From assembly GCF_006517275.1 (NCBI RefSeq), contig NZ_CP041191.1, forward strand, positions 2,227,001-2,291,000: 64,000 nt of DNA, read 5' to 3'. Position 1 is the stretch's first letter. Each line of letters opens with the position of its first letter. The translations under genes and the position numbers were made by a program. The DNA is from Labrenzia sp. PHM005 (lineage in GTDB: Bacteria > Pseudomonadota > Alphaproteobacteria > Rhizobiales > Stappiaceae). The notes under the pieces are model-generated. The model was not told the DNA's origin, ran no database searches, and saw nothing but the letters and a program-made list of their open reading frames with translations. Of this stretch, positions 11,117 through 20,546 are shown piece by piece.

Positions 11117-12475
11117 ATGTCAGATTTGAATTGCAAACTTCTTATCATCGGCGCTGGCCCTGGCGGTTACATTTGTGCGATCCGGGCAGGGCAGCTCGGC
11201 GTCGACACGATTGTCGTGGATGAAGGCAAACCCGGCGGAACCTGCCTCAATGTCGGCTGTATTCCCTCAAAAGCGATGATCCACGCGGCAGATGAATTCT
11301 ACAAGATGGCCCATGCCGGTTCCGGACCACTCGGGATTTCCGCCGGTAGCCCAACCATCGATCTGAAGCAGACGGTCGCCTGGAAAGACGGCATCGTTGA
11401 ACGCCTGAACACAGGTGTTGCTGGCTTGATGAAAAAGGCCAAGGCGCGGTTCGTTTCTGGCCGGGCCCGTTTCCTTGATGGCAAAACCGTTGAAGTGACC
11501 GACAACGACGGCACTAAGACAATCCGCGCCGAATATATCGTCGTTGCGTCCGGTTCTGCTCCGGTCGAGCTGCCGTTCCTGCCGTTTGGCGGTTCAATAT
11601 TATCGTCGACCGATGCGCTCAACTTGACTGAAGTGCCGGACAGCCTGGCTGTCGTTGGTGGCGGCTATATCGGACTTGAGCTGGGTACTGTCTTTGCCAA
11701 ACTCGGCGCCAAGGTCACAGTGGTTGAAGCAGAAGATCGTATCCTTCCGCTCTACGACAAAGCATTGACGGCTCCCGTTGCGAAGCGGCTGAAAGATCTC
11801 GGCGTCACTGTGATGACCGGGACAAAGGCGCAAGGCTATGCGGATGGAACGCTGAGCACCGACAAGGGTGATATTGCCGCTGAAAAAGTGCTGGTCACTG
11901 TTGGTCGGCGTCCGCGCACCGCCGGGATTGGGATTGAAGAGCTGGCCCTCACCCAGGACGGGCCTTTCGTGAAGATCGACAAGTTCTGCCAGACGTCTAT
12001 GCGCGGGATTTTTGCCATTGGCGACGTCACGGGCGAACCGATGCTGGCCCACCGGGCGATGGCTCAGGGTGAAATGGTTGCCGAGCGTATTGCCGGACAT
12101 TCCGTGGAGTGGGACAAGCGGGCCATTCCGGCTGTTTGTTTCACTGATCCGGAAGTCGTGACATGTGGCGCGCTGCCAGGTGAGCTTGAAGGCACCAAGT
12201 TTGCCGAGTTCCCGTTCATGGCCAATGGCCGTGCCATGACAACGGAACGCGAGGACGGATTCATCCGCGTTGTCTGGCGGGAGGCGGATCATGCCGTCGT
12301 TGGCATCCAGGCTGTCGGCGCAGGTATTTCAGAAATGTCGGCTGCGTTTTCGCTGGCGATTGAGATGGGTGCCTGCCTGGAAGACATTGCATCCACGATC
12401 CATGCCCATCCGACCCAGTCGGAAGGCCTGCAGGAAGCCTGTTTGCGCGCGCTGGGACACGCGCTGCATATCTAG
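11117..12475 (+). CDS. lpdV: Dihydrolipoamide dehydrogenase (E3) of the bkd complex
   Basis: FAD-dependent pyridine nucleotide-disulphide oxidoreductase, 452 residues, that reoxidises the lipoyl group of E2 and reduces NAD. The N-terminal FAD motif is IIGAGPGGY; the redox-active disulphide is Cys43/Cys48 in GGTCLNVGCIPSK; the NAD motif is VVGGGYIGLELG; and the C-terminal dimer interface has the His-Glu pair in HAHPTQSE. It starts directly after the E2 stop codon. It is the last gene of the operon, followed by a strong terminator, which marks it as the complex-specific E3 rather than the general one. Confidence 0.92.
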   Translation: MSDLNCKLLIIGAGPGGYICAIRAGQLGVDTIVVDEGKPGGTCLNVGCIPSKAMIHAADEFYKMAHAGSGPLGISAGSPTIDLKQTVAWKDGIVERLNTGVAGLMKKAKARFVSGRARFLDGKTVEVTDNDGTKTIRAEYIVVASGSAPVELPFLPFGGSILSSTDALNLTEVPDSLAVVGGGYIGLELGTVFAKLGAKVTVVEAEDRILPLYDKALTAPVAKRLKDLGVTVMTGTKAQGYADGTLSTDKGDIAAEKVLVTVGRRPRTAGIGIEELALTQDGPFVKIDKFCQTSMRGIFAIGDVTGEPMLAHRAMAQGEMVAERIAGHSVEWDKRAIPAVCFTDPEVVTCGALPGELEGTKFAEFPFMANGRAMTTEREDGFIRVVWREADHAVVGIQAVGAGISEMSAAFSLAIEMGACLEDIASTIHAHPTQSEGLQEACLRALGHALHI

Positions 12476-12496
12476 GCTGTTCTGCTAAGAAGTAAT

Positions 12497-12536
12497 AAGG
12501 CCGGAGTGCGGGAATAACCCGCGCACCGGCCTTTTT
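12497..12536 (+). terminator. Rho-independent terminator of the bkd operon
   Basis: A 16-bp stem (12497-12512 with 12518-12533) with one mismatch and one G-T pair and a 5-nt AATAA loop ends in a T5 run. It lies about 20 nt after the lpdV stop. The AAGG at its 5' side means it may also work for the convergent D-lactate dehydrogenase gene. Confidence 0.9.
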
Positions 12537-12570
12537 GTATGGCGAGAGTGGAGGATCTACGGGCTTCCTC

Positions 12571-14283
12571 TTAGTGGTAACACTTGCGCCGGGACATCTT
12601 TCCGATGCCAGGATTCAGCGTGTTGGTCGGATCGCAGTCTTTATAGAATTCCGCCAAGTCCGGCTTGGCCTTGTAGAGATGGCCAACGTTGTGTTCTGCC
12701 GGGTATTCGGCGCCGCGTTCATCTAGGATCTTGAGCATTTTTTCCTTCAGAGCTTTCGGATCCTGGCCCTTCTTGACGATGTAGTCCTGATGCAGGACGT
12801 GGCAGAAGAAGTGACCGTAGTAGAGCTTGTGCACCAAGCCGCCTTCGATCTCGGTGGGGAGCTGTTCGAACCAGTCTCTGTCGTCCCGGCGAAGAGCAAT
12901 GTCGAGGGCCAGAATGTCTTCGACTTCGTTCGAATGAACTGCCTGATAACGCACCGCCGCTCCCGCGGCCGCAAACCGGTGAAGGCCGGCTATTTTGCCT
13001 TCGCGCGGCGAACAGATAAACCAGTCGCCTTTTTCTTGCCCGAAGAACTTGCTCAGAAAGTCTTCGGCTTCTTGAACGCCGCCATCGCGCATTTTCAGGA
13101 TCAGGTGGTGCTCATAGTGTGCCCGGAAATCTTCCATGCGTTTCGGCAAGATGTTGGGCCATAACTTGGTGAGCACCTGCATGAAGCGGTCGGTCAGGTT
13201 TGCGGGCAAAAGCGGGATCTTGGAAAGCCGCGCGTCAGCCCAGCCTTTCAGCGCAAAGATCCCTGGCAACCAGTCAGTGCCGAGCTTGTCGATCAGGATA
13301 AGTGTATCCTTCCCGTAACGCTTTGAGATGTCATAGATCTCGGCATGCATGTATTCCCCGGAGACGGGTAGATGCTCGAACTCTGCCAGAATGTGCCGGC
13401 GTAGGCGTGTCAGAACCTGGGTGTCGTTGGTGCCGATGTAAAAGACTTTCTCAGTATCCGGCTTTGGATAGGTGTCCAAACGGGCTGCAAACACTGCAAG
13501 TTTGCCGGCACAGCCGGAGGCCTCATGGAGGCGCCGTTTGTCGGCATTAAAGCGGGCGGGGCTGGGTTCGTCGATTTCGCGCACCCGCCGGTGATAGTCC
13601 GTGTCGGAGGCCTTGAGATTGGTGTCGTCGACGTCCTGGTCGGAATAGTCGCCGTTTTCAAGCCGGGTTAGGATCGTTTCCGGATCTTGCCCAAGGGAAA
13701 TGCCCAGGTGATTGACCAGCTCCAGCTGGCCGTCTTCACGGATCTGGGCGTAAAGAGAGAGCTCGGTGTAGGACGGTCCGCGCTCTACCAGGGAACCCCC
13801 GGAGTTGTTGCAGACCCCGCCGATGATTGACGCGCCGATGCAGGATGATCCGATGACTGAATGCGGTTCACGGTCATAAGGCGCCATCAGTTTTTCAAGG
13901 GAAAACAACGTTGCACCTGGAAAGCTAATGATTTGCCGCCCGTCCTTCAGAACCTGGATTTTGTCCATGCGTTTGGTGCTGAGCACAACGGCGTCCCGGT
14001 CGTAGTCCCCGTTTGGTGTGGAGCCTTCTGTCAAGCCGGTGTTGGCGGCCTGCATGATGACGATCTTGTCGGCCTCAACACAGGCCTTCAGCACCTGCCA
14101 TTGTTCCAGCAGGGTGCCGGGTTGAACCACGGCAAGTGCTGTGCCTTCTCCAGAGCGAAACCCCTTGCAGAACCGTTCCATCGACCGGGGATTGGTAATC
14201 ACATGCCGGTTGCCAACGATGTCCTTCAGCTTTGCCAGGAGTTGATCGGCAGTATTGGGGGACACGGGCGTTTGCATTGGCAA
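12571..14283 (-). CDS. dld: Quinone-dependent D-lactate dehydrogenase
   Basis: FAD-dependent, membrane-associated respiratory D-lactate dehydrogenase, 570 residues, almost the same length as E. coli Dld. It oxidises D-lactate to pyruvate and passes electrons to ubiquinone. The N-terminal PCMH FAD-binding domain covers about residues 40-210, with VIMQAANTGLTEGSTP and the conserved VIGSSCIGASIIGGVCNNSG loop. The rest is the Dld-specific cap and membrane-binding part, ending in EHNVGHLY and DPTNTLNPGIGK. A second ATG at 14277 is an alternative start. The gene is convergent with the bkd operon, and a 390-bp region with a palindrome lies upstream. Confidence 0.93.
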   Translation of the reverse strand: MPMQTPVSPNTADQLLAKLKDIVGNRHVITNPRSMERFCKGFRSGEGTALAVVQPGTLLEQWQVLKACVEADKIVIMQAANTGLTEGSTPNGDYDRDAVVLSTKRMDKIQVLKDGRQIISFPGATLFSLEKLMAPYDREPHSVIGSSCIGASIIGGVCNNSGGSLVERGPSYTELSLYAQIREDGQLELVNHLGISLGQDPETILTRLENGDYSDQDVDDTNLKASDTDYHRRVREIDEPSPARFNADKRRLHEASGCAGKLAVFAARLDTYPKPDTEKVFYIGTNDTQVLTRLRRHILAEFEHLPVSGEYMHAEIYDISKRYGKDTLILIDKLGTDWLPGIFALKGWADARLSKIPLLPANLTDRFMQVLTKLWPNILPKRMEDFRAHYEHHLILKMRDGGVQEAEDFLSKFFGQEKGDWFICSPREGKIAGLHRFAAAGAAVRYQAVHSNEVEDILALDIALRRDDRDWFEQLPTEIEGGLVHKLYYGHFFCHVLHQDYIVKKGQDPKALKEKMLKILDERGAEYPAEHNVGHLYKAKPDLAEFYKDCDPTNTLNPGIGKMSRRKCYH

Positions 14284-14673
14284 TCTCCAGATTTCTGGTC
14301 AATTCAAACCCTTGTCTCAATCCTGTCTGTTTGGACACAAAGGCGTCAGCAATTGGCGCCGAAAGCGTGTTCATTGCCGATTGTTCATATTGGTATAAAT
14401 TATTTACCAATTTAACTGACGTTGCGCAAGTTATGAATATGCGCCTTTGTCAGACGCATTATGGTTTTCAGTTATTGGAGAGTCCAGGTGTGAGAAAACC
14501 GGCGCTTTCTCAGCTCTTTAGTCTGTTTTCAGGAGGAGGGTAGGGTGCAGTTGTACTGCCTGTTAAAAACTACAGACGAACGGTCCCGTGTGTTCGGCAT
14601 CTGACGATCGTCTTAGACGGTCAAGGTAGCGCCCATTTCGCAGAGGCTGGTTTTTGAGAACGCGCTGACCCTT
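14284..14673. promoter_or_regulatory. Intergenic region upstream of dld with palindrome
   Basis: This 390-bp region holds no convincing gene. It contains an inverted repeat ATTGGTA (14389-14395) and TACCAAT (14405-14411) separated by 9 nt, about 105 bp upstream of the dld start, which resembles GntR-type operators of lactate or pyruvate regulators although the spacer is longer than usual. A second hairpin, TGAGAAA (14491-14497) with TTTCTCA (14506-14512), lies farther upstream and has no evident T-run; it may end the lipoate-ligase-type gene's transcript. A 36-codon reading frame here lacks support. Confidence 0.45.
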
Positions 14674-15336
14674 CTAGGCTTGCGCATTGAAAGCCTTTGT
14701 TAGCCTGGCGATGAACGCCGGTTTCGTATCATCCTCCGGCAGGCAGGTATGGGCCTTAAGGTCAATCGTCCGCTCTTCGCCGAGCAGGTTTAAAAAGCGG
14801 TTGATGGCATCAATGGCGTCAATTGAGACTGGTTCAATCAGCATGATGGCATGGGCCATAATGGCGCTTCGGGTCCGGTCGGCTTTTCCCCGCCGGATGC
14901 GCATTGCGGTGCCGGCGAATTTCAGGCCGTTCAGCTGAACGTTATACTCCCCATCGCAAAAGGCCCCGGGTTTCCAGCCTCTGCTCGCGCCCGGGCCCAG
15001 AGCCTGCTCGATCGGAGTGCAAAGCCTATTGTATTCTTCTTTTAAATCGACGGGTTTTCCCGGTTCAGTCGCATAGACATGGGTGACATTTAAGATGCCG
15101 GCGCCCTGCGGCGTGACATCGCCGCCGGTACTGCGCAAGTTCACCGTCCAACCTTCTGCTGCTAGGCGATGAGAGGCCTCGCCGAACCGAGGCTTGGTGC
15201 TCAGGCTCTTCGGAGAAACGAGAGACCTGGGGCTTTCCCAGAACCACAAATGGCGGTTGTCCGGATTGCGGCTGACGTCTTCGAGAAGCTCCAACTCACG
15301 GGCTAGAGCTTCGGCTGTGTCCAGAAAGTCTACCAA
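14674..15336 (-). CDS. Lipoate-protein ligase A family protein
   Basis: BPL/LPL catalytic-domain protein of 220 residues, related to lipoate-protein ligases and octanoyltransferases that attach lipoyl or octanoyl groups to E2 and GcvH proteins. The family's RRxGGG-like motif appears as RSTGGD (residues 68-73), followed by GAGILNVTHVY, and the catalytic-lysine motif as NGLKFAGTA with Lys139. The GGG is altered to GGD, and the protein is shorter than E. coli LplA because it lacks the C-terminal domain. There is no ATG in phase; a TTG at 15336 with GGAG about 7 nt upstream (15344-15347) is the likely start. Proximity to the lipoyl-requiring bkd complex suggests a role there, which is inference. 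Confidence 0.75.
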   Translation of the reverse strand: MVDFLDTAEALARELELLEDVSRNPDNRHLWFWESPRSLVSPKSLSTKPRFGEASHRLAAEGWTVNLRSTGGDVTPQGAGILNVTHVYATEPGKPVDLKEEYNRLCTPIEQALGPGASRGWKPGAFCDGEYNVQLNGLKFAGTAMRIRRGKADRTRSAIMAHAIMLIEPVSIDAIDAINRFLNLLGEERTIDLKAHTCLPEDDTKPAFIARLTKAFNAQA

Positions 15337-15585
15337 ATCCGGTCTCCATCATGCCTGCTGTTCTTGCAGAAGAGGATCTAACCAGTCAGCCAAGAAAACA
15401 CAATGAAGGCAAGTTGTGCATCGGATATCGCGATAGACTTTCATCAGCTGTTTCGGCGCTGTCTTTGACCAAGTCGAAAACGAGTTTGCCTCTTACAGCT
15501 AGACTATGCTGCGTTGCGATATTACTCTCTTTGCGGGAGGACACTTTCGTTGCCGACAACTGGCGTAACAAAGAGGTCCAAACTC
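15337..15585. other. Divergent intergenic region, no gene seen
   Basis: About 250 bp between the divergent lipoate-ligase-family gene and the acetyltransferase gene. I see no conserved coding frame, RNA or strong palindrome here; it must hold both promoters, but the elements are too weak to place. Confidence 0.4.
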
Positions 15586-16161
15586 ATGATTTATAGAACA
15601 ATTTTTTCTCAGACTGGAATTAGGCGATTGTGGAAGTCCGACCAATTAAAGTTGGTTGATCACTTTCAGCGGCTCGACAAACATACGCGGCATCTTAGAT
15701 TTGGCGGGACAGTAAGCGACAGTTTTCTGACTGAGTATGCCGAGACAATTTTATCGACCGATTATGTGAATTTTGGCGCTTTTCCTGATGGTGAATTGCG
15801 GGGCGTAGCGGAATTGCGCGGGCTTTTAGATAGTTGGCCTCGGAGCGCGGAAATAGCTCTTGTGGTGGAGCCTGCCTGGCAGGATCGAGGAATTGGCGAA
15901 GCAATGTTTAACCGTCTGCTTGCTGCCGCCCAGAAGCGTGGAATTAAGAAGCTCAATATGCTTTGCCTGCACGAGAATATTCGAATGCGGAATTTAGTCC
16001 GGAAGCACGATGCACATCTGAAAATCGAAAGTGGCAATATCGAAGCGACGCTCGGTATGGCGTGGCCAACACCGATATCGATATTCGATGAAGTCTTCAG
16101 TGATCCGCGCGGCTATTTGCCCGCACCCTTTCGGACATCTAGCCGGCAAAAAGGGCAGTAG
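15586..16161 (+). CDS. GNAT-family N-acetyltransferase
   Basis: Acetyl-CoA-dependent acyltransferase of 191 residues. The GNAT core is visible: a strand ending ALVVEPAWQDRGIGEAMF, where the Q-D-R-G-I-G loop binds the acetyl-CoA pyrophosphate, followed by the helix LLAAAQKRGIKKL and the C-terminal strand/loop LHENIRMRNLVRKHDA. ATG at 15586 is chosen because AAGAGG at 15571-15576 precedes it at normal spacing; an upstream in-frame start at 15514 lacks this. It stands alone, and its substrate is not recognisable. The GC content of its first half looks lower than that of its neighbours. Confidence 0.8.
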   Translation: MIYRTIFSQTGIRRLWKSDQLKLVDHFQRLDKHTRHLRFGGTVSDSFLTEYAETILSTDYVNFGAFPDGELRGVAELRGLLDSWPRSAEIALVVEPAWQDRGIGEAMFNRLLAAAQKRGIKKLNMLCLHENIRMRNLVRKHDAHLKIESGNIEATLGMAWPTPISIFDEVFSDPRGYLPAPFRTSSRQKGQ

Positions 16162-16425
16162 TCCGAACAACCTGAAGGGATTGACCCAGCGGCTCAGTTG
16201 TTTCGATTTGCCTATTGCGACTTGAAGCCCAGCCATCACTGCGGCGCCGTTCTTTCATTCACGGGATACTAACGCGGGAAGGGGGCTTCCGCTTCGGTAT
16301 GGAGGTCATTCCCTTGCTGATGAGCGCCCAAGGCAAACCTTCGCAACTCTGTTCGTAGCTTGGTTATAGGAACAACAGACTCGCATCGCTTTATCGGCGT
16401 AACCGGAACTGAGATAACTGAGCAC
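16162..16425. other. Convergent intergenic region, no gene seen
   Basis: About 260 bp between the convergent acetyltransferase and mannitol dehydrogenase genes. It contains no conserved reading frame and no clear terminator with a T-run. Confidence 0.4.
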
Positions 16426-17928
16426 TTAGGACTGCGCTCTAAGTTGAGCTTTCTCACCGGTGTAGGTTCTCATCGCTTCTTCGCACCCGTGTGTCCAAAT
16501 CATTTCCAGCCAGTGGTCAAATGCATTTGCGAAGGGGCGGGCGGCAGCGATATCGCCATAGATGCTGTTTTCTGTCAGCCAGGTTTGAGGCCGCGTGCGA
16601 GCTTTTTCCGCAATATAAGTCAGTTCGGACCAATTTGGGTCGTTCGGTTCAATCGTGGACCCATCTTCGCGGGTCCCTGCGCACATCCGTGCCCAGAGAG
16701 CTTCTACCAAAGCAAGGCCTTCTACGGGTGTTCCGGACGCAAGTGCATCTCGAATTATGGGTAAAACAAAGCCCGCATGCCGCGACGACCCATCGAACGC
16801 AACGCGCCTGGGTGTGTCGACAATTGCAGGATTTTTGAACCGATCTTCGATCAGATCAACATATTGTGCCGCCGTCATACCTGGAACATCTGCCACATGT
16901 GGCACGATTTCGTTAGTCAGAACCGTCCTGAATAACTGGGAGATCAGCGGATGAACCATGCAGTCAGCGACTGTATCAAGCGCAAGAATTTCTCCAGGTC
17001 CTGCAAGGATCTGATGACCAGCATTCAGAAGGCGAAGCTTCATCATCTCATACGCGTGGACGTCATCAGTAAATGTCGCCCCTACCTTCTCCCATAAAGG
17101 GCGAGCGGCACAAAAATCATCCTCAATAACCCACTGCCGGAAGGACTCATGGGTTACCGGAGCTTGGTCGTCGATGCCGATGTCCCGTGCAAGAGCGATC
17201 TCGCGAGGGCCGGTCGCCGGGACGATGCAATCAACCATCGAATTGGGAAAACTGCAGTTTGTATCGATCCAGTCTCCGAGGTCCGGATCTGACAAGCGTG
17301 CTAGCCCCGCAATCGTTTGGCGCAAAACATGGCCGTTTGCCAGAAGGTTGTCGCAGCTCAGTCCGGTGAATGGCCCAATTCCGAGGTCACGGCGAATTTT
17401 GAGTGCCGCAACAATGGCACCGAATGCTGTGCGCGGCGCATCGGGGTGATGTGCATCATGCGCAATGTCCGGGTGCCCGGCGTCGAGTTCTTTTGTCACG
17501 GGATCAATGTAATATCCGCCTTCGGTCACAGTCAGTGCGACGATCCTGACAGCGGGATCTGCCATCTGTGTGATGAGGCACCGGTTATCTGGTTCGATCG
17601 GTAGGTAATCGATCATTGAACCAACGACTTCGGCAGTGGCGTGAGAGGGTTTCAACTCGATGAGTGTGGTCAGGCAGTCCTGATCAAGAAGCTTGTTGCG
17701 CATGGCAGCGTCATATGAGCGGACACCAGCGCCAATAATGGCCCAATCAAGAGCCTGATTTTCTTGCATGAGACGGTGCAAATACCAAGCTTGATGCGCC
17801 CTATGGAAATTGCCGACACCGATATGGACAATGCCTGGTGTCAGCCTGGACCGGTCATAGGTTGGCCGGGCAGTGCTTGCTGGAATCCTGTCAAGATTGG
17901 CATCACAAAGTGGGATCAGCTCATCCAT
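16426..17928 (-). CDS. mtlK: Mannitol 2-dehydrogenase
   Basis: Polyol-specific long-chain dehydrogenase, 500 residues, converting D-mannitol (and often arabitol or sorbitol) to the ketose with NAD. The Rossmann motif is IVHIGVGNFHRAHQ near residue 34; the catalytic signature K-x4-N-x2-H is present as KLRLLNAGH in the C-terminal helical domain; and IEDRFKNPAIVDTPRRV is characteristic of the family. It is the last gene of the polyol operon, and its start overlaps the end of the sorbitol dehydrogenase gene by 13 bp. Gene order matches the smoEFGKS-mtlK operon of Rhodobacter sphaeroides. A fructuronate reductase is the main alternative, but context argues for mannitol. Confidence 0.9.
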   Translation of the reverse strand: MDELIPLCDANLDRIPASTARPTYDRSRLTPGIVHIGVGNFHRAHQAWYLHRLMQENQALDWAIIGAGVRSYDAAMRNKLLDQDCLTTLIELKPSHATAEVVGSMIDYLPIEPDNRCLITQMADPAVRIVALTVTEGGYYIDPVTKELDAGHPDIAHDAHHPDAPRTAFGAIVAALKIRRDLGIGPFTGLSCDNLLANGHVLRQTIAGLARLSDPDLGDWIDTNCSFPNSMVDCIVPATGPREIALARDIGIDDQAPVTHESFRQWVIEDDFCAARPLWEKVGATFTDDVHAYEMMKLRLLNAGHQILAGPGEILALDTVADCMVHPLISQLFRTVLTNEIVPHVADVPGMTAAQYVDLIEDRFKNPAIVDTPRRVAFDGSSRHAGFVLPIIRDALASGTPVEGLALVEALWARMCAGTREDGSTIEPNDPNWSELTYIAEKARTRPQTWLTENSIYGDIAAARPFANAFDHWLEMIWTHGCEEAMRTYTGEKAQLRAQS

Positions 17929-18689
17929 TGGCCGCCATCCACATTGTAGGTTTGTGCCAGGATGTAGTTGGCTTCGTCGCTGGCGAGAAACACCGCCATT
18001 CCAGTCAAATCTTCTGCGGTCCCCATGCGCCCAAAGGGAACAGATTCGCCGACTTCTCTTTTCTTCTGTCCGGGCGCTTTGTTCTCATATTTTGCGAAAA
18101 ACGCATCAACGCCATCCCAGTGTTCGCCGTCAACGACGCCAGGGGCGATCGCGTTCACATTGATGCCATGATCAATGAGGTTGAGAGCCGCGGATTGAGT
18201 GAGACTGATGATAGCTGCTTTGCTTGCACAGTAGACGGCAACAAGAGGCTCGCCGCGGCGGCCGGCCTGGCTGGCCATGTTGATGATCTTGCCGCCACCG
18301 CCCCGGCCGATCATGTGGCGGGCGACCGCTTGCATTGTGAAGAGAGTGCCACTGACATTGATGTCGAAGACCCGTTGGTAGTCGGCTCTTTCAATTTCGA
18401 CGATCGGAGCTGCGGTAAAGATCGCCGCATTGTTGATGAGGATGTCGATGTGACCCAATGCGGAAACGGTCTCGGTCACAGCACGATCAATGCTTTCTTG
18501 GTCTGTGACATCCACTTTTACAGCGATGGCAGCTTCGCCCAAGTCACTTGCGGACTGTTGCGCGCGTTGAAAATCAATGTCAGCGATCGCCACCCGGGCG
18601 CCTTCCGCAATGTAGGCTTTTGCGAAGGCCAGACCGATACCGCGTGCAGCACCGGTAATCAGTGCTGTTTTTCCTTCTAAACGCTTCAT
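17916..18689 (-). CDS. smoS: Sorbitol dehydrogenase, SDR type
   Basis: Classical SDR of 257 residues resembling sorbitol (L-iditol 2-) dehydrogenase SmoS/PolS of Rhodobacter, which oxidises D-glucitol to D-fructose. The cofactor loop is TGAARGIG, then NNAA, the serine strand [11 protein letters not shown], and the catalytic YCASK. The C-terminus NVDGGQWMS is exactly the kind of ending seen in that group. Its ATG overlaps the stop of the ABC ATPase gene by 4 bp. It acts in the cytoplasm on polyol brought in by the adjacent importer. Confidence 0.9.
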   Translation of the reverse strand: MKRLEGKTALITGAARGIGLAFAKAYIAEGARVAIADIDFQRAQQSASDLGEAAIAVKVDVTDQESIDRAVTETVSALGHIDILINNAAIFTAAPIVEIERADYQRVFDINVSGTLFTMQAVARHMIGRGGGGKIINMASQAGRRGEPLVAVYCASKAAIISLTQSAALNLIDHGINVNAIAPGVVDGEHWDGVDAFFAKYENKAPGQKKREVGESVPFGRMGTAEDLTGMAVFLASDEANYILAQTYNVDGGQWMS

Positions 18690-19690
18690 GGAAGCCTCAG
18701 GCCTTTTTCATCGAACTTATGAATGACATCTGCGCGCGGTGTCATGTGGATGCGGTCGCCGTGACGAAAGCCGACTTCCCCATCGGCCCGAACGGTTATC
18801 GTGTCCGCAAGGCCTGTGCCGTTCACGTGGAAGAAGGTGTCGGAACCCAAGTGTTCTGAGACGCTGACCACTCCGGACCACAAGCCTTCGGATTCCGAAA
18901 CTGTGATGTGTTCTGGGCGAACTCCAATCGTGTGAGCGTTATGCTTGGCGGCTTCCGATCCTTTGATGAAGTTCATCTTCGGGGAGCCGATGAAACCGGC
19001 GACGAACTGGTTGCGCGGGGTCTTATAAAGCTCAAGCGGAGAGCCAACTTGCTCAATGTTACCCGCCCGCAAGACCACGATCTTGTCCGCCATGGTCATC
19101 GCTTCGACCTGATCGTGGGTGACATAAATCATTGTCGTTTTAAGGCGCTCGTGAAGCTCGGAAATCTCCAGACGCATGCCGACCCGCAAAGCGGCGTCGA
19201 GATTGGACAGCGGTTCATCGAACAAAAACGCTGAGGGTTCGCGGACAATGGCTCTTCCAATCGCAACGCGTTGGCGTTGGCCGCCCGACAGCTGTCCCGG
19301 TCGGCGGTCCAGATAGTCTGTCAGGTTCAGAACGGCGGCTGCTTGTTCCACCCGGCGATCCTGTTCGGCCTTGTCGAGCTTGGCCATGCGCAACGGAAAG
19401 GCGATGTTCTTGCGCACCGACATATGCGGATAAAGCGCGTAAGATTGGAAGACCATGGCAAGGCCGCGCTTGGCCGGCGGAACGCTGGTTGCGTCTTGAC
19501 CGTCAATAAAGATCGTGCCGGATGTGATATCTTCCAGACCCGCGATCAATCTAAGCAGTGTTGACTTACCGCATCCGGATGGGCCGACAAAGACAGTGAA
19601 TTCGCCATCTTCGATTTCCAGATCAAGCGACGGAATAACTTCCACATCGCCGAACCTCTTTGTCACCTGCTTGAGTGAGATTTGTCCCAT
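18686..19690 (-). CDS. smoK: Polyol ABC transporter ATP-binding protein
   Basis: MalK/UgpC-type ATPase of 334 residues that drives the polyol importer. Walker A is GPSGCGKST from residue 36, the signature is LSGGQRQRV, Walker B is [11 protein letters not shown] and the H-loop is VTHD. The C-terminal ~100 residues form the TOBE/regulatory domain (GVRPEHITV). It is the fourth gene of the importer operon, 11 nt after the second permease gene, and it overlaps the next gene. Confidence 0.92.
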   Translation of the reverse strand: MGQISLKQVTKRFGDVEVIPSLDLEIEDGEFTVFVGPSGCGKSTLLRLIAGLEDITSGTIFIDGQDATSVPPAKRGLAMVFQSYALYPHMSVRKNIAFPLRMAKLDKAEQDRRVEQAAAVLNLTDYLDRRPGQLSGGQRQRVAIGRAIVREPSAFLFDEPLSNLDAALRVGMRLEISELHERLKTTMIYVTHDQVEAMTMADKIVVLRAGNIEQVGSPLELYKTPRNQFVAGFIGSPKMNFIKGSEAAKHNAHTIGVRPEHITVSESEGLWSGVVSVSEHLGSDTFFHVNGTGLADTITVRADGEVGFRHGDRIHMTPRADVIHKFDEKGLRLP

Positions 19691-19701
19691 GAGAGCGTTT
19701 C

Positions 19702-20532
19702 CTACTTAACCGCGCCGAACGTGAGGCCGCGAACGAGTTGCTTCTGACTGAACCAGCCGAGGATGAGGATCGGCGCAATGGCCATGGTCGAGGCCGCGCT
19801 GAGCTTGGCGTAGAAGAGGCCTTCAGGGCTTGAGTAGCTTGCGATAAAGGCTGTTAGCGGTGCCGCATCGGCCGCCGTCAGGTTGAGCGTCCAGAAGGCT
19901 TCGTTCCACGCCAGAATTATATTGAGCAGCACTGTTGAAGCGATGCCGGGGATCGCCATTGGTGTCAGGATGTAGAGAATCTCTTCCTTCAGGCTCGCAC
20001 CGTCCATTCGGGCCGCTTCAAGTATTTCGCCTGGAATTTCCTTGAAGTATGTGTAGAGCATCCAAACGATGATCGGCAGGTTGATCAACATCAGCACGAC
20101 TGTCAGTCCGATGCGCGTATCGAGCAGTCCCAGTTTGATAAACAAGAGATAGATCGGATAGAGCACACCAACGGCTGGCAGCATCTTGGTGGACAGCATC
20201 CAAAGCAGGATATCTTTGGTGCGCTTGGACGGTACAAAGGCCATCGACCAGGCCGCGGGGACGGCAATTATGATCCCCAATAGTGTCGAGCCGCCGGCGA
20301 TGATTACAGAATTCCACAAGAACCGCATGTAATCCGACCGTTCCTGAACGATCGCATAGTTTTCCAGTGTCCAGTCAAAGAAGAAAAACAGCGGGGGATC
20401 ATTGATCGCCTGGGCTTCGGTTTTGAAGCTGGTCAGGATGGTCCAAAGGATTGGGAAGAAGATCAACAAACCGATGATCCATGCACCGAGCGTGTTGACG
20501 ATTTTGCGCTGGTTGGTGACTGCACGAGCCAT
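19702..20532 (-). CDS. smoG: Polyol ABC transporter permease (MalG type)
   Basis: Inner-membrane permease of 276 residues with about six helices, the second of two permeases of the polyol importer. The cytoplasmic coupling motif appears as [16 protein letters not shown]. The start at ATG 20532 is preceded by a strong GAGGGGAGGAC ribosome site on the minus strand, so the longer frame that stays open upstream to 20919 is not the gene but an out-of-phase run within the first permease gene. Located 14 nt after that gene. Confidence 0.92.
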   Translation of the reverse strand: MARAVTNQRKIVNTLGAWIIGLLIFFPILWTILTSFKTEAQAINDPPLFFFFDWTLENYAIVQERSDYMRFLWNSVIIAGGSTLLGIIIAVPAAWSMAFVPSKRTKDILLWMLSTKMLPAVGVLYPIYLLFIKLGLLDTRIGLTVVLMLINLPIIVWMLYTYFKEIPGEILEAARMDGASLKEEILYILTPMAIPGIASTVLLNIILAWNEAFWTLNLTAADAAPLTAFIASYSSPEGLFYAKLSAASTMAIAPILILGWFSQKQLVRGLTFGAVK

Positions 20533-20546
20533 GATCCGTCCTCCCC

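Noticed and set aside
14434..14544. A 36-codon reading frame in the region upstream of dld
   Set aside because: No recognisable protein features, and it overlaps a hairpin; too weak to call a gene.
17838..18680. A 280-codon frame on the plus strand opposite the sorbitol dehydrogenase gene
   Set aside because: Antisense shadow of a clear SDR gene, Cys/His-rich and without domain pattern.
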